Source: Lentisphaerota bacterium
Lineage (GTDB): Bacteria; Verrucomicrobiota; Kiritimatiellia; UBA8416; JAIOPI01
Assembly (NCBI GenBank): GCA_021413965.1
Contig: JAIOPI010000033.1
Location: forward strand, 124,001-188,000
Length of the DNA: 64,000 bases
Direction: 5' to 3'
The position numbers and the translations under genes are program-made. The notes beneath the pieces are model-generated. The model did not search any database. It worked only from the letters and a program-made list of their open reading frames with translations, and was not told the origin of the DNA. This document shows, one piece after another, positions 54,512 through 63,069 of the stretch. Positions within the stretch are counted from its first letter, which is position 1, and the number at the start of each line of letters is the position of its first letter.

Positions 54512-55570
54512 TTACCCCGCCACCCGCACGGTCCGGCGGGCGCGATCCGAGCGGCGGCAGGCCTCGATGAGCAGTTGATTGCGCAGGCCATCGGCGAAGT
54601 CCGGGCTGGCATTGCGACCGCTGCGAATGGCCTTCACAAAACGCTCGAACGGCCGGGGCGCCACCCGGCAGGCCACGGTGCGCCAGCGCATGTTGGTCCG
54701 GTCCGCCCTGCCCAGCACGACCCTCAACTCGTGCGGCGAGCGGTCGTGATCAATATCCAGCGCGCCGCGGTCGCCATAGACGCGCACGCGCAGGCTGTTC
54801 GCGTGCCCCGTCGCCCAGCGCGTGGCGTGCAGCACGCCCATGCCCCCCTGCGCAAACTCCACGGTCACGGCCAGGCTGTCCGACGCATCGAGCGGAAACC
54901 CGCGCGCGGTTTCCCCCGGCACGCCCTTGGGAAAACACTTCAGCCGGCAATTGACCTGCGCAATGTCGCCGCACAGCGTCGTGACAAAGTCCATCAGGTG
55001 GCACCCCAGATCGCCAAGCGCGCCCAGGTTCCCCCCGCGGCTGCTCAGCTTCCAGACGGCGTCCGGCTCGCTCCAGTGCCCCCAGTAATCCGAGGACAGC
55101 CAGCTTTGCAGGCAGGACCCTTCTACGTGAAGAATGCGTCCGAGCCGGCCGGCACGAATCAGGCGCGCACCGGCTTCGAGGGCGCCAGAATAGCGGTAGG
55201 TGAAATTGAGCATCGCAATGGCATCCGCCTCCTGCGCCGCCGCCAGCATGCGCCGCGCCTCGGCCAGACTGTCGGCCATCGGCTTCTCGCTCAGCACGGG
55301 CAGCCCCCGGCGGATGGCGGCCAGCGACACGTCGGCATGCCGCGCGTCCGGCGTGCAATTCGACACGCCGTCGAGTGCTTCGCTCTCGAACATCTCGCGA
55401 TAGTCGCCGTACGCCGCGGGCACCTTCCACTTGCGCGCCAGGATTGTGCGCCGCTCCAGGATCGGGTCGCACACGGCCACCACCTGCACCCCGGGAAGCC
55501 AGGTCATGTACTTGGCGTGCACCCACCCCGCCCCGCCGGCCCCCACAATGCCTATGCGAACTTTCTTCAC
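54512..55570 (-). CDS. Gfo/Idh/MocA-family oxidoreductase
   Basis: 352 aa from GTG 55570; no good ribosome site, but the family's first strand (VRIGIVGAGGAGWVHAKYM) starts at once. NAD(P)-binding Rossmann domain followed by the alpha/beta domain; the signature EKP lies at 95-97 (PVLSEKPMADS), its lysine being catalytic. GDLGCHLMDF carries the usual Asp/His pair. These enzymes oxidise or reduce sugars and cyclitols, or open glycosides by an oxidative mechanism. The sialate O-acetylesterase gene lies 139 bases upstream on the same strand. Confidence 0.88.
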   Translation of the reverse strand: MKKVRIGIVGAGGAGWVHAKYMTWLPGVQVVAVCDPILERRTILARKWKVPAAYGDYREMFESEALDGVSNCTPDARHADVSLAAIRRGLPVLSEKPMADSLAEARRMLAAAQEADAIAMLNFTYRYSGALEAGARLIRAGRLGRILHVEGSCLQSWLSSDYWGHWSEPDAVWKLSSRGGNLGALGDLGCHLMDFVTTLCGDIAQVNCRLKCFPKGVPGETARGFPLDASDSLAVTVEFAQGGMGVLHATRWATGHANSLRVRVYGDRGALDIDHDRSPHELRVVLGRADRTNMRWRTVACRVAPRPFERFVKAIRSGRNASPDFADGLRNQLLIEACRRSDRARRTVRVAG

Positions 55571-55709
55571 GCGCGTGATACTGGCAGACCCATGCGACCG
55601 GGTGAAGACTTTTGACCGCGGACCTGACGGAGGCCACTCAGACAACCCGCGAACCGATTCCCGAAATCCGCGCCATCCATGACCAGGACGACGCAACACG
55701 GGGCCCCGG

Positions 55710-57620
55710 TCACCAATCATCGGTTCGGAAAGGCGAGGCGGGCAGCCCGGCGTAGTTATAGAGGTTGCAGTCGGGATTGTCGGCCCAGCCGTAGCGCACG
55801 GCCACGGGCTCCGCAACGGCCGGGCTGGCGGCTACAACCGATTCACCCTCGATGCAGGCGTCAGCCCAGACGAACTTGCGGTCCGCACCGGCAATGGCGA
55901 ATCCGCGCAGCGAGGCCCCACGGCACGCCAGCCCGCCGCCAACGCCATCGAACGCCACGCGCATGGTTCGCCCTTCGCGCTGCGCGGCCCGGTAGAGTGG
56001 CCCATGCGGAATCACGTCGCGCTTGCCGTAGGTCCGGTGCAGCGCATTCAGCGCCAGGCGAAACCCGACGTCCTGCTTGTTCGCCGGGTGAATATCGTCG
56101 GCATCACCAATGTCAATGATCACGGCCATCCCGGTCTGCGGCAGTGCGAGCGCCATGGTCTGGGCTTCGCGCAAGGCCGCCCATTGGCTCTCGCCCGGCT
56201 CTGGATTGCGCGCCGTGTAGTTCGCGAGCTGCACGAAGTGAAAGGCGAAGTCTTCCCGCCCCCAAACTTTCCGCCAGTCACGGATCAGCGTCGGGAAGAG
56301 GGTGCGATACTGCAGCGCACGCGCCGCATTGGACTCGCCCTGATACCAGATCGCCCCCCGCATAGCGAAGGGCACCAGGAAGTTAATCATGCCGTTGAAG
56401 AGCACGCTGGGCCGGTTGGCGGCGTTCGGCGACACGGGCTCCTTGGGCAACTCGACCAGGCCGTAGCTCTTTTCCACGGCGTAGCGCCACGCGCCGTCGA
56501 GCGCCAGGGGTGGAAAGTCCGGCGCGGACGGACAAGCCAGGCGCATGGCATGAGCCGGCCCGGTCATGCCGCCCGCAAACTTGTTGCTGTGCACCCGCAC
56601 GGCAATGACGTTGCGCCCCTCGCGCACCAGCCGCCCCGGCACCGTATACGTGCGCATCATGGCCCACGCCTCAGGCGTCTGCTGCATGGTGATGCTGCCG
56701 ACCTGCTCGTTGTTGAAATACGTGACGTCGCTCTTGTCCGTGGCACCAATCGCCAGTTCCAGGTCCTTGCCAGCCCAGGCGGCAGGCACATCCACGACCT
56801 TGCGAAACCAGAAGATTCCGCTGAACTTGAGCCCGCGGCTCTGCCAGAACCCCGGCAGCACCATGTCCGCCCATTCACCTGCCGGATCGGGCAGTGCGGC
56901 CCAGCCCTGGCCGAAGCCCGAGTTCTCCGTGTCAGCCGTGCGCGCGTCGTGATCAGCCATCAGGGCCACCCACTCCTGGTGCCGGGCTTGAAAATTTTCG
57001 GGAAGATCGCGTTCACTGGCGTCCACCATCGGACGCAGCAACGGTTCGCCCAAGAGGCTGGCGCGGCTGGTCCAGGCTTCAGCAACCGTTCCACCCCAGG
57101 ACGCGTTGATCAAGCCCACCGGCACCCGCAGACGCCGGTGCAGTTCGCGCCCAAAGCAGTACCCCACGGCAGAGAAGCCCTTCACAGACTCGGGCGTACA
57201 TGCCGTCCAGGCTACGCCGGGAAACTCGGCATCCGGCTCATCCGCCGCACGCTGCGGCACCCCCAGCAGGCGAATATGCGGATACCGAGCCGCCGTCACT
57301 TCGGCGGCTGCATCCCTCGACTGATCGACGGTCATCTGCATGTTCGACTGACCCGAACAGAGCCAGACTTCACCCACCAGGACGTCAGAAAGTGTCACGG
57401 AGCCTTCGGGCGACGTGGCGATGAGCGTGCGGGGCTCGGAACTGGTGCTCATCGGCGGCAACGAGACGGACCACCGGCCGTCGGCGTCGGCCACGCCACG
57501 CACGTCCTGGCCGGCAAAGGAGACCTTCACCGACACCCCCGGGCTGGCGGTCCCCCACACGGAGACGGGCTGGGCCTGCTGCAACACCATATGGCTGGAA
57601 AATACGGATGCGAGTTTCAC
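55710..57620 (-). CDS. sialate O-acetylesterase-like SGNH esterase
   Basis: 636 aa from GTG 57620, with AGGAG 6 bases upstream (frame open to 57725). The N-terminal KLASVFSSHMVLQQAQPVSVWG is the usual start of this family after its signal peptide; no signal peptide is present here, so a cytoplasmic enzyme is possible. SGNH motifs: VWLCSGQSNMQM (S92) and DIGDADDIHPANKQDVG (Asp/His). A jelly-roll insert lies near 270-400 (IFWFRKVVDVPAAWAGKD). It removes O-acetyl groups from sialic acids or other acetylated glycans. Confidence 0.87.
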   Translation of the reverse strand: MKLASVFSSHMVLQQAQPVSVWGTASPGVSVKVSFAGQDVRGVADADGRWSVSLPPMSTSSEPRTLIATSPEGSVTLSDVLVGEVWLCSGQSNMQMTVDQSRDAAAEVTAARYPHIRLLGVPQRAADEPDAEFPGVAWTACTPESVKGFSAVGYCFGRELHRRLRVPVGLINASWGGTVAEAWTSRASLLGEPLLRPMVDASERDLPENFQARHQEWVALMADHDARTADTENSGFGQGWAALPDPAGEWADMVLPGFWQSRGLKFSGIFWFRKVVDVPAAWAGKDLELAIGATDKSDVTYFNNEQVGSITMQQTPEAWAMMRTYTVPGRLVREGRNVIAVRVHSNKFAGGMTGPAHAMRLACPSAPDFPPLALDGAWRYAVEKSYGLVELPKEPVSPNAANRPSVLFNGMINFLVPFAMRGAIWYQGESNAARALQYRTLFPTLIRDWRKVWGREDFAFHFVQLANYTARNPEPGESQWAALREAQTMALALPQTGMAVIIDIGDADDIHPANKQDVGFRLALNALHRTYGKRDVIPHGPLYRAAQREGRTMRVAFDGVGGGLACRGASLRGFAIAGADRKFVWADACIEGESVVAASPAVAEPVAVRYGWADNPDCNLYNYAGLPASPFRTDDW

Positions 57621-57771
57621 GTGCTGCTCCTGATGGTTGTGGGACACGCACCGCCGTTCAAACGGCGGCGCTGATTCCTGCACGATCAAGCCGCGGATGC
57701 TACCCCCCTCCCACACGAGTGGCAAGCGGAACGCATGCGGGACAGCAGGAAGTGCCGATGCCTCCTGCCGG

Positions 57772-59121
57772 TCAGCGCAAGGAAATCATGCGGTAGTAGA
57801 AAGGCCCGTTCGCGGTCGCATTGGTATCGACCCAAATCAGAGGCCCCGAGGCGGCAAACGCCTCCGCCACCGTGTCCCAGTCAGACTGGGCAAGAATCGA
57901 GGCGCGCTCCAACCGGTAACCATAGCCGGCCACTCCCGCCCAGCGCGTCTCGAAACCGAACGGCGTGTCCCCTTCCTCAAGGCCGACGCACAGCGGTTCC
58001 AGGAGCGCGCCCGCGATCAGAAAATCAAAAATGCCGGTGTTGTCCACAACGTTCGTGGCCAGCGCCGCGCTCGCCCCCCACGCAAAGACCTGGACCGGCG
58101 TGGCCGTGTGTCCCGTGGTCGACCATGACACAACAGGATTCGTGCCCGCGCCAAGATCCTGCAACATCTTCAGGCCACCGGTCTCGTGATCGGCCGTGAC
58201 CACGATCAAGGTGTCAGTCCGGCCGGCGGCCCAGTTGGTGGCCACAGCCACCGCCCGCGAAAACTCCAGCACTTCGGGCACGCAGCGGTTGATGTCGTTG
58301 ATATGGCAGGCATGGTCAATGCGACCGCCTTCCACCATCAGAAAGAAACCTTCCGGACGGTCCTCCAGCGCGGCCAAAGCCACCGCGGTCATCTCGGCAA
58401 GATGCGGCAGCCCGCCATACCCATCCCATTCGTAGGGCATATTGCCATTGCTGAACTGCCCGGAAACGGGTGTGGCGTCGTGGGGATCAAGCGCAAGCAA
58501 CTCCGCGCGGTTGGTGACCACCACATACCCCGCGGCCTGCGCCGCCGCCGGGCTCAACCCCTGGCCGCCGCCGCCCAGGAGAATCCGTGGACGTGAACGG
58601 GACAGGTAATCATCTGCGATTTGCGCTGTATTGCCGCGTACCGGTTCATGTGCGCCGAAAACCGCCGGCGTGGCGTCGGTCATGTATGCAGTCGTAACCA
58701 GTCCTGCGCAGCGGTGGGTCCGCTCCTGAAGATATTCAAGAACGGTGAGCACCTCGCCCGTCGATCCGGGAATCGCCATGCTGATCACGCCGTTGTTCGC
58801 CTTTCGTCCCGCCGCCATGGCGGTTCCGGCCGCAGCCGAATCTGTGACGGGCGCATTAGCGGAGGAGGTCGTCATCGTGCTCTTGTGGGGAAAGGTCTCG
58901 AACGAGAGCGGCGCGCCGAGGAACGCCTGTCCGACCTGCACTTGGGCGGGACCCATTCCGTCGCCGATGAACAGAATCACGTTACGCGCCGGCGCCGCGC
59001 CGGCATGAGCAGTCGACAGAAGCAGCGCGACGCCCATTGCGAGACACCCGCAGCCGTGGTTCGGCACGATACGGTTCAGCAATGAGAAAGTTTGACCGAC
59101 AGACCACCGCTTGAATGTCAT
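57772..59121 (-). CDS. secreted alkaline phosphatase
   Basis: 449 aa from ATG 59121 (GTG 59127 also possible), preceded by AAGGCGG. Signal peptide ending near AHAGAAPA. Motifs: NVILFIGDGMGPAQ (metal aspartate D54), VTDSAAAGTAMAAGRK with nucleophile S95, MVEGGRIDHACHIND, VVTADHETGG and the late TGHTATPVQVFAWG: all metal ligands of the family. The C-terminus ends FYYRMISLR. It is a periplasmic or secreted phosphomonoesterase. The gap of 151 bases to the esterase gene holds nothing else. Confidence 0.9.
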   Translation of the reverse strand: MTFKRWSVGQTFSLLNRIVPNHGCGCLAMGVALLLSTAHAGAAPARNVILFIGDGMGPAQVQVGQAFLGAPLSFETFPHKSTMTTSSANAPVTDSAAAGTAMAAGRKANNGVISMAIPGSTGEVLTVLEYLQERTHRCAGLVTTAYMTDATPAVFGAHEPVRGNTAQIADDYLSRSRPRILLGGGGQGLSPAAAQAAGYVVVTNRAELLALDPHDATPVSGQFSNGNMPYEWDGYGGLPHLAEMTAVALAALEDRPEGFFLMVEGGRIDHACHINDINRCVPEVLEFSRAVAVATNWAAGRTDTLIVVTADHETGGLKMLQDLGAGTNPVVSWSTTGHTATPVQVFAWGASAALATNVVDNTGIFDFLIAGALLEPLCVGLEEGDTPFGFETRWAGVAGYGYRLERASILAQSDWDTVAEAFAASGPLIWVDTNATANGPFYYRMISLR

Positions 59122-59394
59122 GTCCACCGCCTTCTTTTTGCTTTACCGCCTAGGCCAAAGGATAGCACGCCTCGCGGACCGCGACCACCCCCATGGTGCC
59201 ACCCCGTGCACACAACCGCGAGGCCGCCCCCCCCCCTCCGGACAGGGACACACCACATGTGCACGCACTACCGCAAATGGGGACAGACCATATATCTGCA
59301 GATTGTTTGAACTATTTTCGGAATTCGGGGGGCGCGGACTCTTTATCTACATTAAGGGGGCGACTCTTTCCCACCCCCGGCAAGGAGCACCGTC

Positions 59395-60414
59395 ATGAGG
59401 GCCGCCCGGATTAAAGAATTGGGACCTGCCTACTACCATGTCATCTCTCGCGTCGTGGACCGTCGCATGATCTTCGACGCCGATGAGAAGGAACGCTTCC
59501 GGATCTTGATGCGAGCGTGCGAAGCATTCAGTGCATTGCGCATCCTCACCTGGAGCGTGTTGGATAACCACTTCCATATTGTTCTGCATGTGCCTTCACG
59601 CGAGATGGTTAGCGACGAAACGCTTCTCCATCGGCTTGCGGCACTTTACAACCGTCGGACTGTCCAAAGCATCGAACGTCGCTTGAAGGAAAAGCGGAAC
59701 GCTGGGGACGTTCAAGAGGCCGAGCGAATCAAGTCCGGCTACACCTATCGGATGTATGATCTGTCGGAGTTCGCCAAGACGCTCAAACAACGCCTAACTC
59801 AAGGTTACAACCGAAGGCACGGACGCAAGGGCACGCTTTGGGAAGAACGCTTCAAAAGCCTGGTCGTTGAAGGAGAGGATGAACCGCTCCTGAGTCTGGC
59901 CGCTTACGTGGATCTGAACGCCGTACGGGCGGGAATCGTTGCAGACCCTAAAGACTATCGCTTCTGCGGATACGGCGAAGCGGTCGCGGGCAATTCCAAG
60001 GCTCGAGAAGGATTGGCCATGGCTGTGCGAACGTTGGTTCCGACGCCCAACTGGGAACAGGTGTCCGCAATATACCGCCAATTCCTCTATATCCGGGGAG
60101 CGCAACGCGGCATGGACGAGTCTGGCAACCCGCTCCATCTTGGATTTTCGGCTCAGAACGTGGCAGCAATTCTGGACCAGGGCGGCACGCTTGGCATTGC
60201 CGAACTCCTGCATTGCCGGGTCCGCTACTTCATAGACGGCGCCATACTGGGCTCGCGCTCTTTTGTAAATGAAGCCTTTAAACGGCATCGCCAGTTTTTT
60301 GGTCGCAAGCGGCAATCCGGCGCTCGCCCAATGAAAGGCGGCAAGGCATGGGGTGATCTCTGCACGGCCCGTCGCTTGCGACTCTCCCCCATAATCGTGT
60401 CGAGTCCTCGCTAG
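59395..60414 (+). CDS. REP-associated tyrosine transposase (RAYT, Y1_Tnp)
   Basis: 339 aa; AAGGAG 8 bases before the ATG. Single-strand HUH transposase: YYHVISRVVDRRMIFD at the N-terminus, the HUH pair in VLDNHFHIVLHV (H59, H61), and the catalytic tyrosine probably Y138 in LKQRLTQGYNRRHGRKGTLWEERFKS. YVDLNAVRAGIVADPKDYRFCGYGEA is the typical RAYT end of the core; about 140 further residues make it longer than most. Codon use is visibly less GC-rich than in its neighbours, pointing to transfer. RAYTs act on REP hairpins; which of the repeat families here is its substrate is unknown. Confidence 0.9.
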   Translation: MRAARIKELGPAYYHVISRVVDRRMIFDADEKERFRILMRACEAFSALRILTWSVLDNHFHIVLHVPSREMVSDETLLHRLAALYNRRTVQSIERRLKEKRNAGDVQEAERIKSGYTYRMYDLSEFAKTLKQRLTQGYNRRHGRKGTLWEERFKSLVVEGEDEPLLSLAAYVDLNAVRAGIVADPKDYRFCGYGEAVAGNSKAREGLAMAVRTLVPTPNWEQVSAIYRQFLYIRGAQRGMDESGNPLHLGFSAQNVAAILDQGGTLGIAELLHCRVRYFIDGAILGSRSFVNEAFKRHRQFFGRKRQSGARPMKGGKAWGDLCTARRLRLSPIIVSSPR

Positions 60415-60426
60415 CAGCCCGGATAA

Positions 60427-60469
60427 CTCCGGTCCTAATCGTACACTCGGGTTACTCCCGAGGCCGGAG
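60427..60469. repeat. nested hairpin after the transposase gene
   Basis: CTCCGG (60427) pairs with CCGGAG (60464), and inside CTCGGG (60446) pairs with CCCGAG (60457). It lies 13 bases after the transposase stop and could be a terminator or the transposase's own REP-like end. In the remaining 60470-60781 I see only the inverted GGGACAGACC box and no gene. Confidence 0.5.
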
Positions 60470-60781
60470 GGTCGGCCAGTCCATCCCTGCCACGCCTGAC
60501 AATGAACGTTCTACCGTCGTTCTTCCTTAAGCGAAGACGCCAATTGACGGGCGCCATCCACTGAAGAAACATGTCCCGCCTTGCTTGCCCCATCAGTTAC
60601 ACCGGCACGAATGGTCTGTCCCCTTCAGAGGAGATCACACTGAACGGCGGCGCAACAATGGGATCAAACCGCACCTCGACAACTGCGGCCGGCTTGGCCC
60701 TCATGGCCGTGGGCAAGCACTCGCCAACCGGCCGCACGGCCGCAACCGTCAGCGCCCCACACCGGCACGAACCGCCCTCCG

Positions 60782-62839
60782 TCACCCCCTCGCCAGCACG
60801 TCGCTGCCGAGCGGCGGCAGTGTCAGCGTACCACGCACGCGTTTATCGTCCAGCAGGCGGCGATAGACCGCTTTCGGACCGAGCGCTACACGCTTCGCCG
60901 TTGTGCTGAAGTTCTGGAAGAACAGGTACGTTGCGCGGTCCTTCACCCGCTCCTGCACGGTAACACCCTGAGGCAGAACGGCCGGCACGGGCCGATGGAG
61001 CTTGAGGTCACGCGCCATCTTGCCATAGAAAGCGCGCAGGCAATCCACCTCGACGCGCGCCGCCACGTAGTAAGCCTGCCCCTTGCCGACGGCATGGCGC
61101 GTCAGCACCGGCAACCCCTTATAGAAGTCCTCATCATAGACAGCCAAAGCTTTGGCGCCCCGCAGCTGTGCCACCGCACAGACGTGCGCGGCGCTGAAAC
61201 TGCGTTTCTTGCCGGCCCAGGCGCCCGCCACTTTCACGCGACGGCGCTCGCCCTCGCCCAGCACGTCCGTTTCCTCATTCCAAATACCGCATAGGTCCAT
61301 CAGTCCGTCTCCGGGCCAGCCTCCCGTCAGGCACAGGTTATGCTGGTCGCAAATCCCCGAGAAGAAGGTCGTCACGAACACGCCGCCGGCCTCGACGAAC
61401 GTGCGAACGCGCGCCGCCACCTGAGGCTTGAGCATCCACAGCAGCGGTGCAATCAGGACGCGATAGCCGCTGAAGTCCCGCTCGCTGTTGATCACATCCA
61501 CCGCCAGCCCCTGGTCCCAGAATGGCTGGTAGTGATCGAGCATGACATCCGGGTACATCTCTCCCGTAAAGCCCGGACCATCCGACAACTCAATCCCCCA
61601 GCGCGATTCCCAGTCGTAAAGCATCGCGACTTCCGCGCGGACCGTGCTGCCCAGGATTTCCGGCATCCTGGCATAACGCCGGCTCAGATCGGCCACGCCG
61701 CGAAACTCGCGCGTGTGCTCATGGCCGACGTGATCCACCACCGCGCCGTGAAACTTCTCGACGGACCCGCGGCACTTGCGCCACTGAAAGTAGCACGTAC
61801 CCTCCGCGCCGTGGCCCAGCGCCTGCAGCATCTCAGCCTGATGTAACCCCGGGCGCTTCAGGCGTGTCGGCTGGCGCCATTGCGGCGTGCCCGTGCAGCT
61901 TTCCATCAACATCCAGGGCCGGTCCGGCTTGAAACAGCGGTACAGGTTATCCTTGAAGCTGATGCCCGCGGCCGAGCGCGGCAGGTTTGGGTCCGAAGCC
62001 GAATACGCCGGGTACTGATCATCCGCGACAACATCGACAATTTCCGCCAGCTTGCTGTAGTCCACGTGGGAAAACAACCCCATGAAGTTGGTCGTGATGG
62101 GGATGCCCGCCGAGGCCGCGCGCAGCGGCTTCGCCTCCCACTGGTAGAAATCCCGCAGCTGGTGATTGATGAACCGCAGCCACGCGACGCGCATGCCATC
62201 GAGGCTGGAATCCCGCGGCTCGATCTGGTCCCATGCCGTGAACGTGTGGCTCCAGAAGGCGGTCCACCAGGCCGCATTAAGGGCATCGAGTGTGCCGTAC
62301 GTCTGCTGCAGCCATTCGCGCCACCACTTCAGGCAGAGTTCGCAGTGGCATTCGCCGTTCATCTCGTTCGAGATGTGCCACATGGCCAAGGCCGGATGCT
62401 TGCCATAGCGCTCGGCGAGTTGCGTGTTCATGATCCGCACCTTCTCGCGATACACGGGCGACGACCAGCAGTGATTGTGGCGGTTGCGGTGCACGTCGCG
62501 CAGGCCCTGGCTGTTCACGCGCCGGATTTCCGGATACTTCAGCGACATCCAGGCCGGCTTTGACCCGCTGGGTGTGGCCAGGATCACCTTGTGACCGTCC
62601 CTGGCCATGCCATCCATGACCCGGTCGAGCCACCCAAAGGTAAAGCGCCCCTCTTCGGGTTCCAGGCTGGTCCAGGCAAAGATGCCAACCGAGAAGGCGT
62701 TGCAGCCTGCAAGCTTGATCAGCCGGAAATCTTCATCAACCACCTCCGGCGTTTTCTGCCATTGGTCAGGGTTGTAGTCGCCGCCATGCAGAATATGGTT
62801 GAAGCCGGAAATGATCGTCGGACGCAATTCGCTGCTCAT
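60782..62839 (-). CDS. GH42 beta-galactosidase
   Basis: 685 aa, usual length. Retaining glycosidase with a TIM barrel: HGGDYNPDQW at the start, acid/base E159 in WHISNEMNG, nucleophile E313 in WMLMESCTG. Zinc-site cysteines C124, C164, C166 and C169 (HNHCWSS, GECHCELC) are all present. The C-terminal trimerisation and beta domains follow (VLIAPLLWMLKPQV, AGGVFVTTFFSG). No signal peptide, so cytoplasmic action on imported beta-galactosides is expected. It follows a GH31 gene on the same strand and may form a glycan-degradation pair. Confidence 0.92.
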   Translation of the reverse strand: MSSELRPTIISGFNHILHGGDYNPDQWQKTPEVVDEDFRLIKLAGCNAFSVGIFAWTSLEPEEGRFTFGWLDRVMDGMARDGHKVILATPSGSKPAWMSLKYPEIRRVNSQGLRDVHRNRHNHCWSSPVYREKVRIMNTQLAERYGKHPALAMWHISNEMNGECHCELCLKWWREWLQQTYGTLDALNAAWWTAFWSHTFTAWDQIEPRDSSLDGMRVAWLRFINHQLRDFYQWEAKPLRAASAGIPITTNFMGLFSHVDYSKLAEIVDVVADDQYPAYSASDPNLPRSAAGISFKDNLYRCFKPDRPWMLMESCTGTPQWRQPTRLKRPGLHQAEMLQALGHGAEGTCYFQWRKCRGSVEKFHGAVVDHVGHEHTREFRGVADLSRRYARMPEILGSTVRAEVAMLYDWESRWGIELSDGPGFTGEMYPDVMLDHYQPFWDQGLAVDVINSERDFSGYRVLIAPLLWMLKPQVAARVRTFVEAGGVFVTTFFSGICDQHNLCLTGGWPGDGLMDLCGIWNEETDVLGEGERRRVKVAGAWAGKKRSFSAAHVCAVAQLRGAKALAVYDEDFYKGLPVLTRHAVGKGQAYYVAARVEVDCLRAFYGKMARDLKLHRPVPAVLPQGVTVQERVKDRATYLFFQNFSTTAKRVALGPKAVYRRLLDDKRVRGTLTLPPLGSDVLARG

Positions 62840-63022
62840 CTTGCTGGTCCCTTCCTCGGGTTATGCAAAATCAGGTTCAGAAACGTGAAACCATAGCGCA
62901 GCCCGCCATCCCGTGCAACGCGAAGCCGGAGGCGACAGCCCCGCCAGCAGGGGCAGACCATGCCACGGCGCACCGAAACGGTTCGCCGCCGAAACCGGCA
63001 TCGTGGCGCGAATCCCGCAGCC

Positions 63023-63044
63023 CCGGCAGGACCGGGCCTGCCGG
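63023..63044 (-). terminator. hairpin downstream of GH31
   Basis: CCGGCAGG (63023-63030) and CCTGCCGG (63037-63044) pair perfectly around a 6-base loop, 26 bases after the GH31 stop. There is no T-tract. The rest of the 230-base gap before GH42 shows only a weak AAGGGA-type ribosome site for GH42. Confidence 0.4.
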
Positions 63045-63069
63045 TCGCGTCCGAGACACCCGTCCTCCA

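Larger units (their letters stand above)
59279..60623. mobile_element. RAYT-type unit bounded by inverted GGGGACAGACCAT
   Basis: GGGGACAGACCAT (59279-59291) is repeated exactly in inverse at 60611-60623 (ATGGTCTGTCCCC), bracketing the transposase gene. Just inside the left end lie the palindrome ATCTGCAGAT (59294) and direct repeats GGGGGCG.GGACTCTTT and GGGGGCGACTCTTT (about 59328 and 59356). It may be the whole mobile unit; target duplications are not evident. Confidence 0.5.

Noticed and set aside
56004-57674. 556-codon frame opposite the sialate O-acetylesterase
   Set aside because: Antisense to a gene with a complete SGNH active site.
60571-60909. Small plus-strand gene after the transposase
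   Set aside because: Overlaps the end of the GH42 gene, has no ribosome site and includes the inverted GGGACAGACC box; no protein features.
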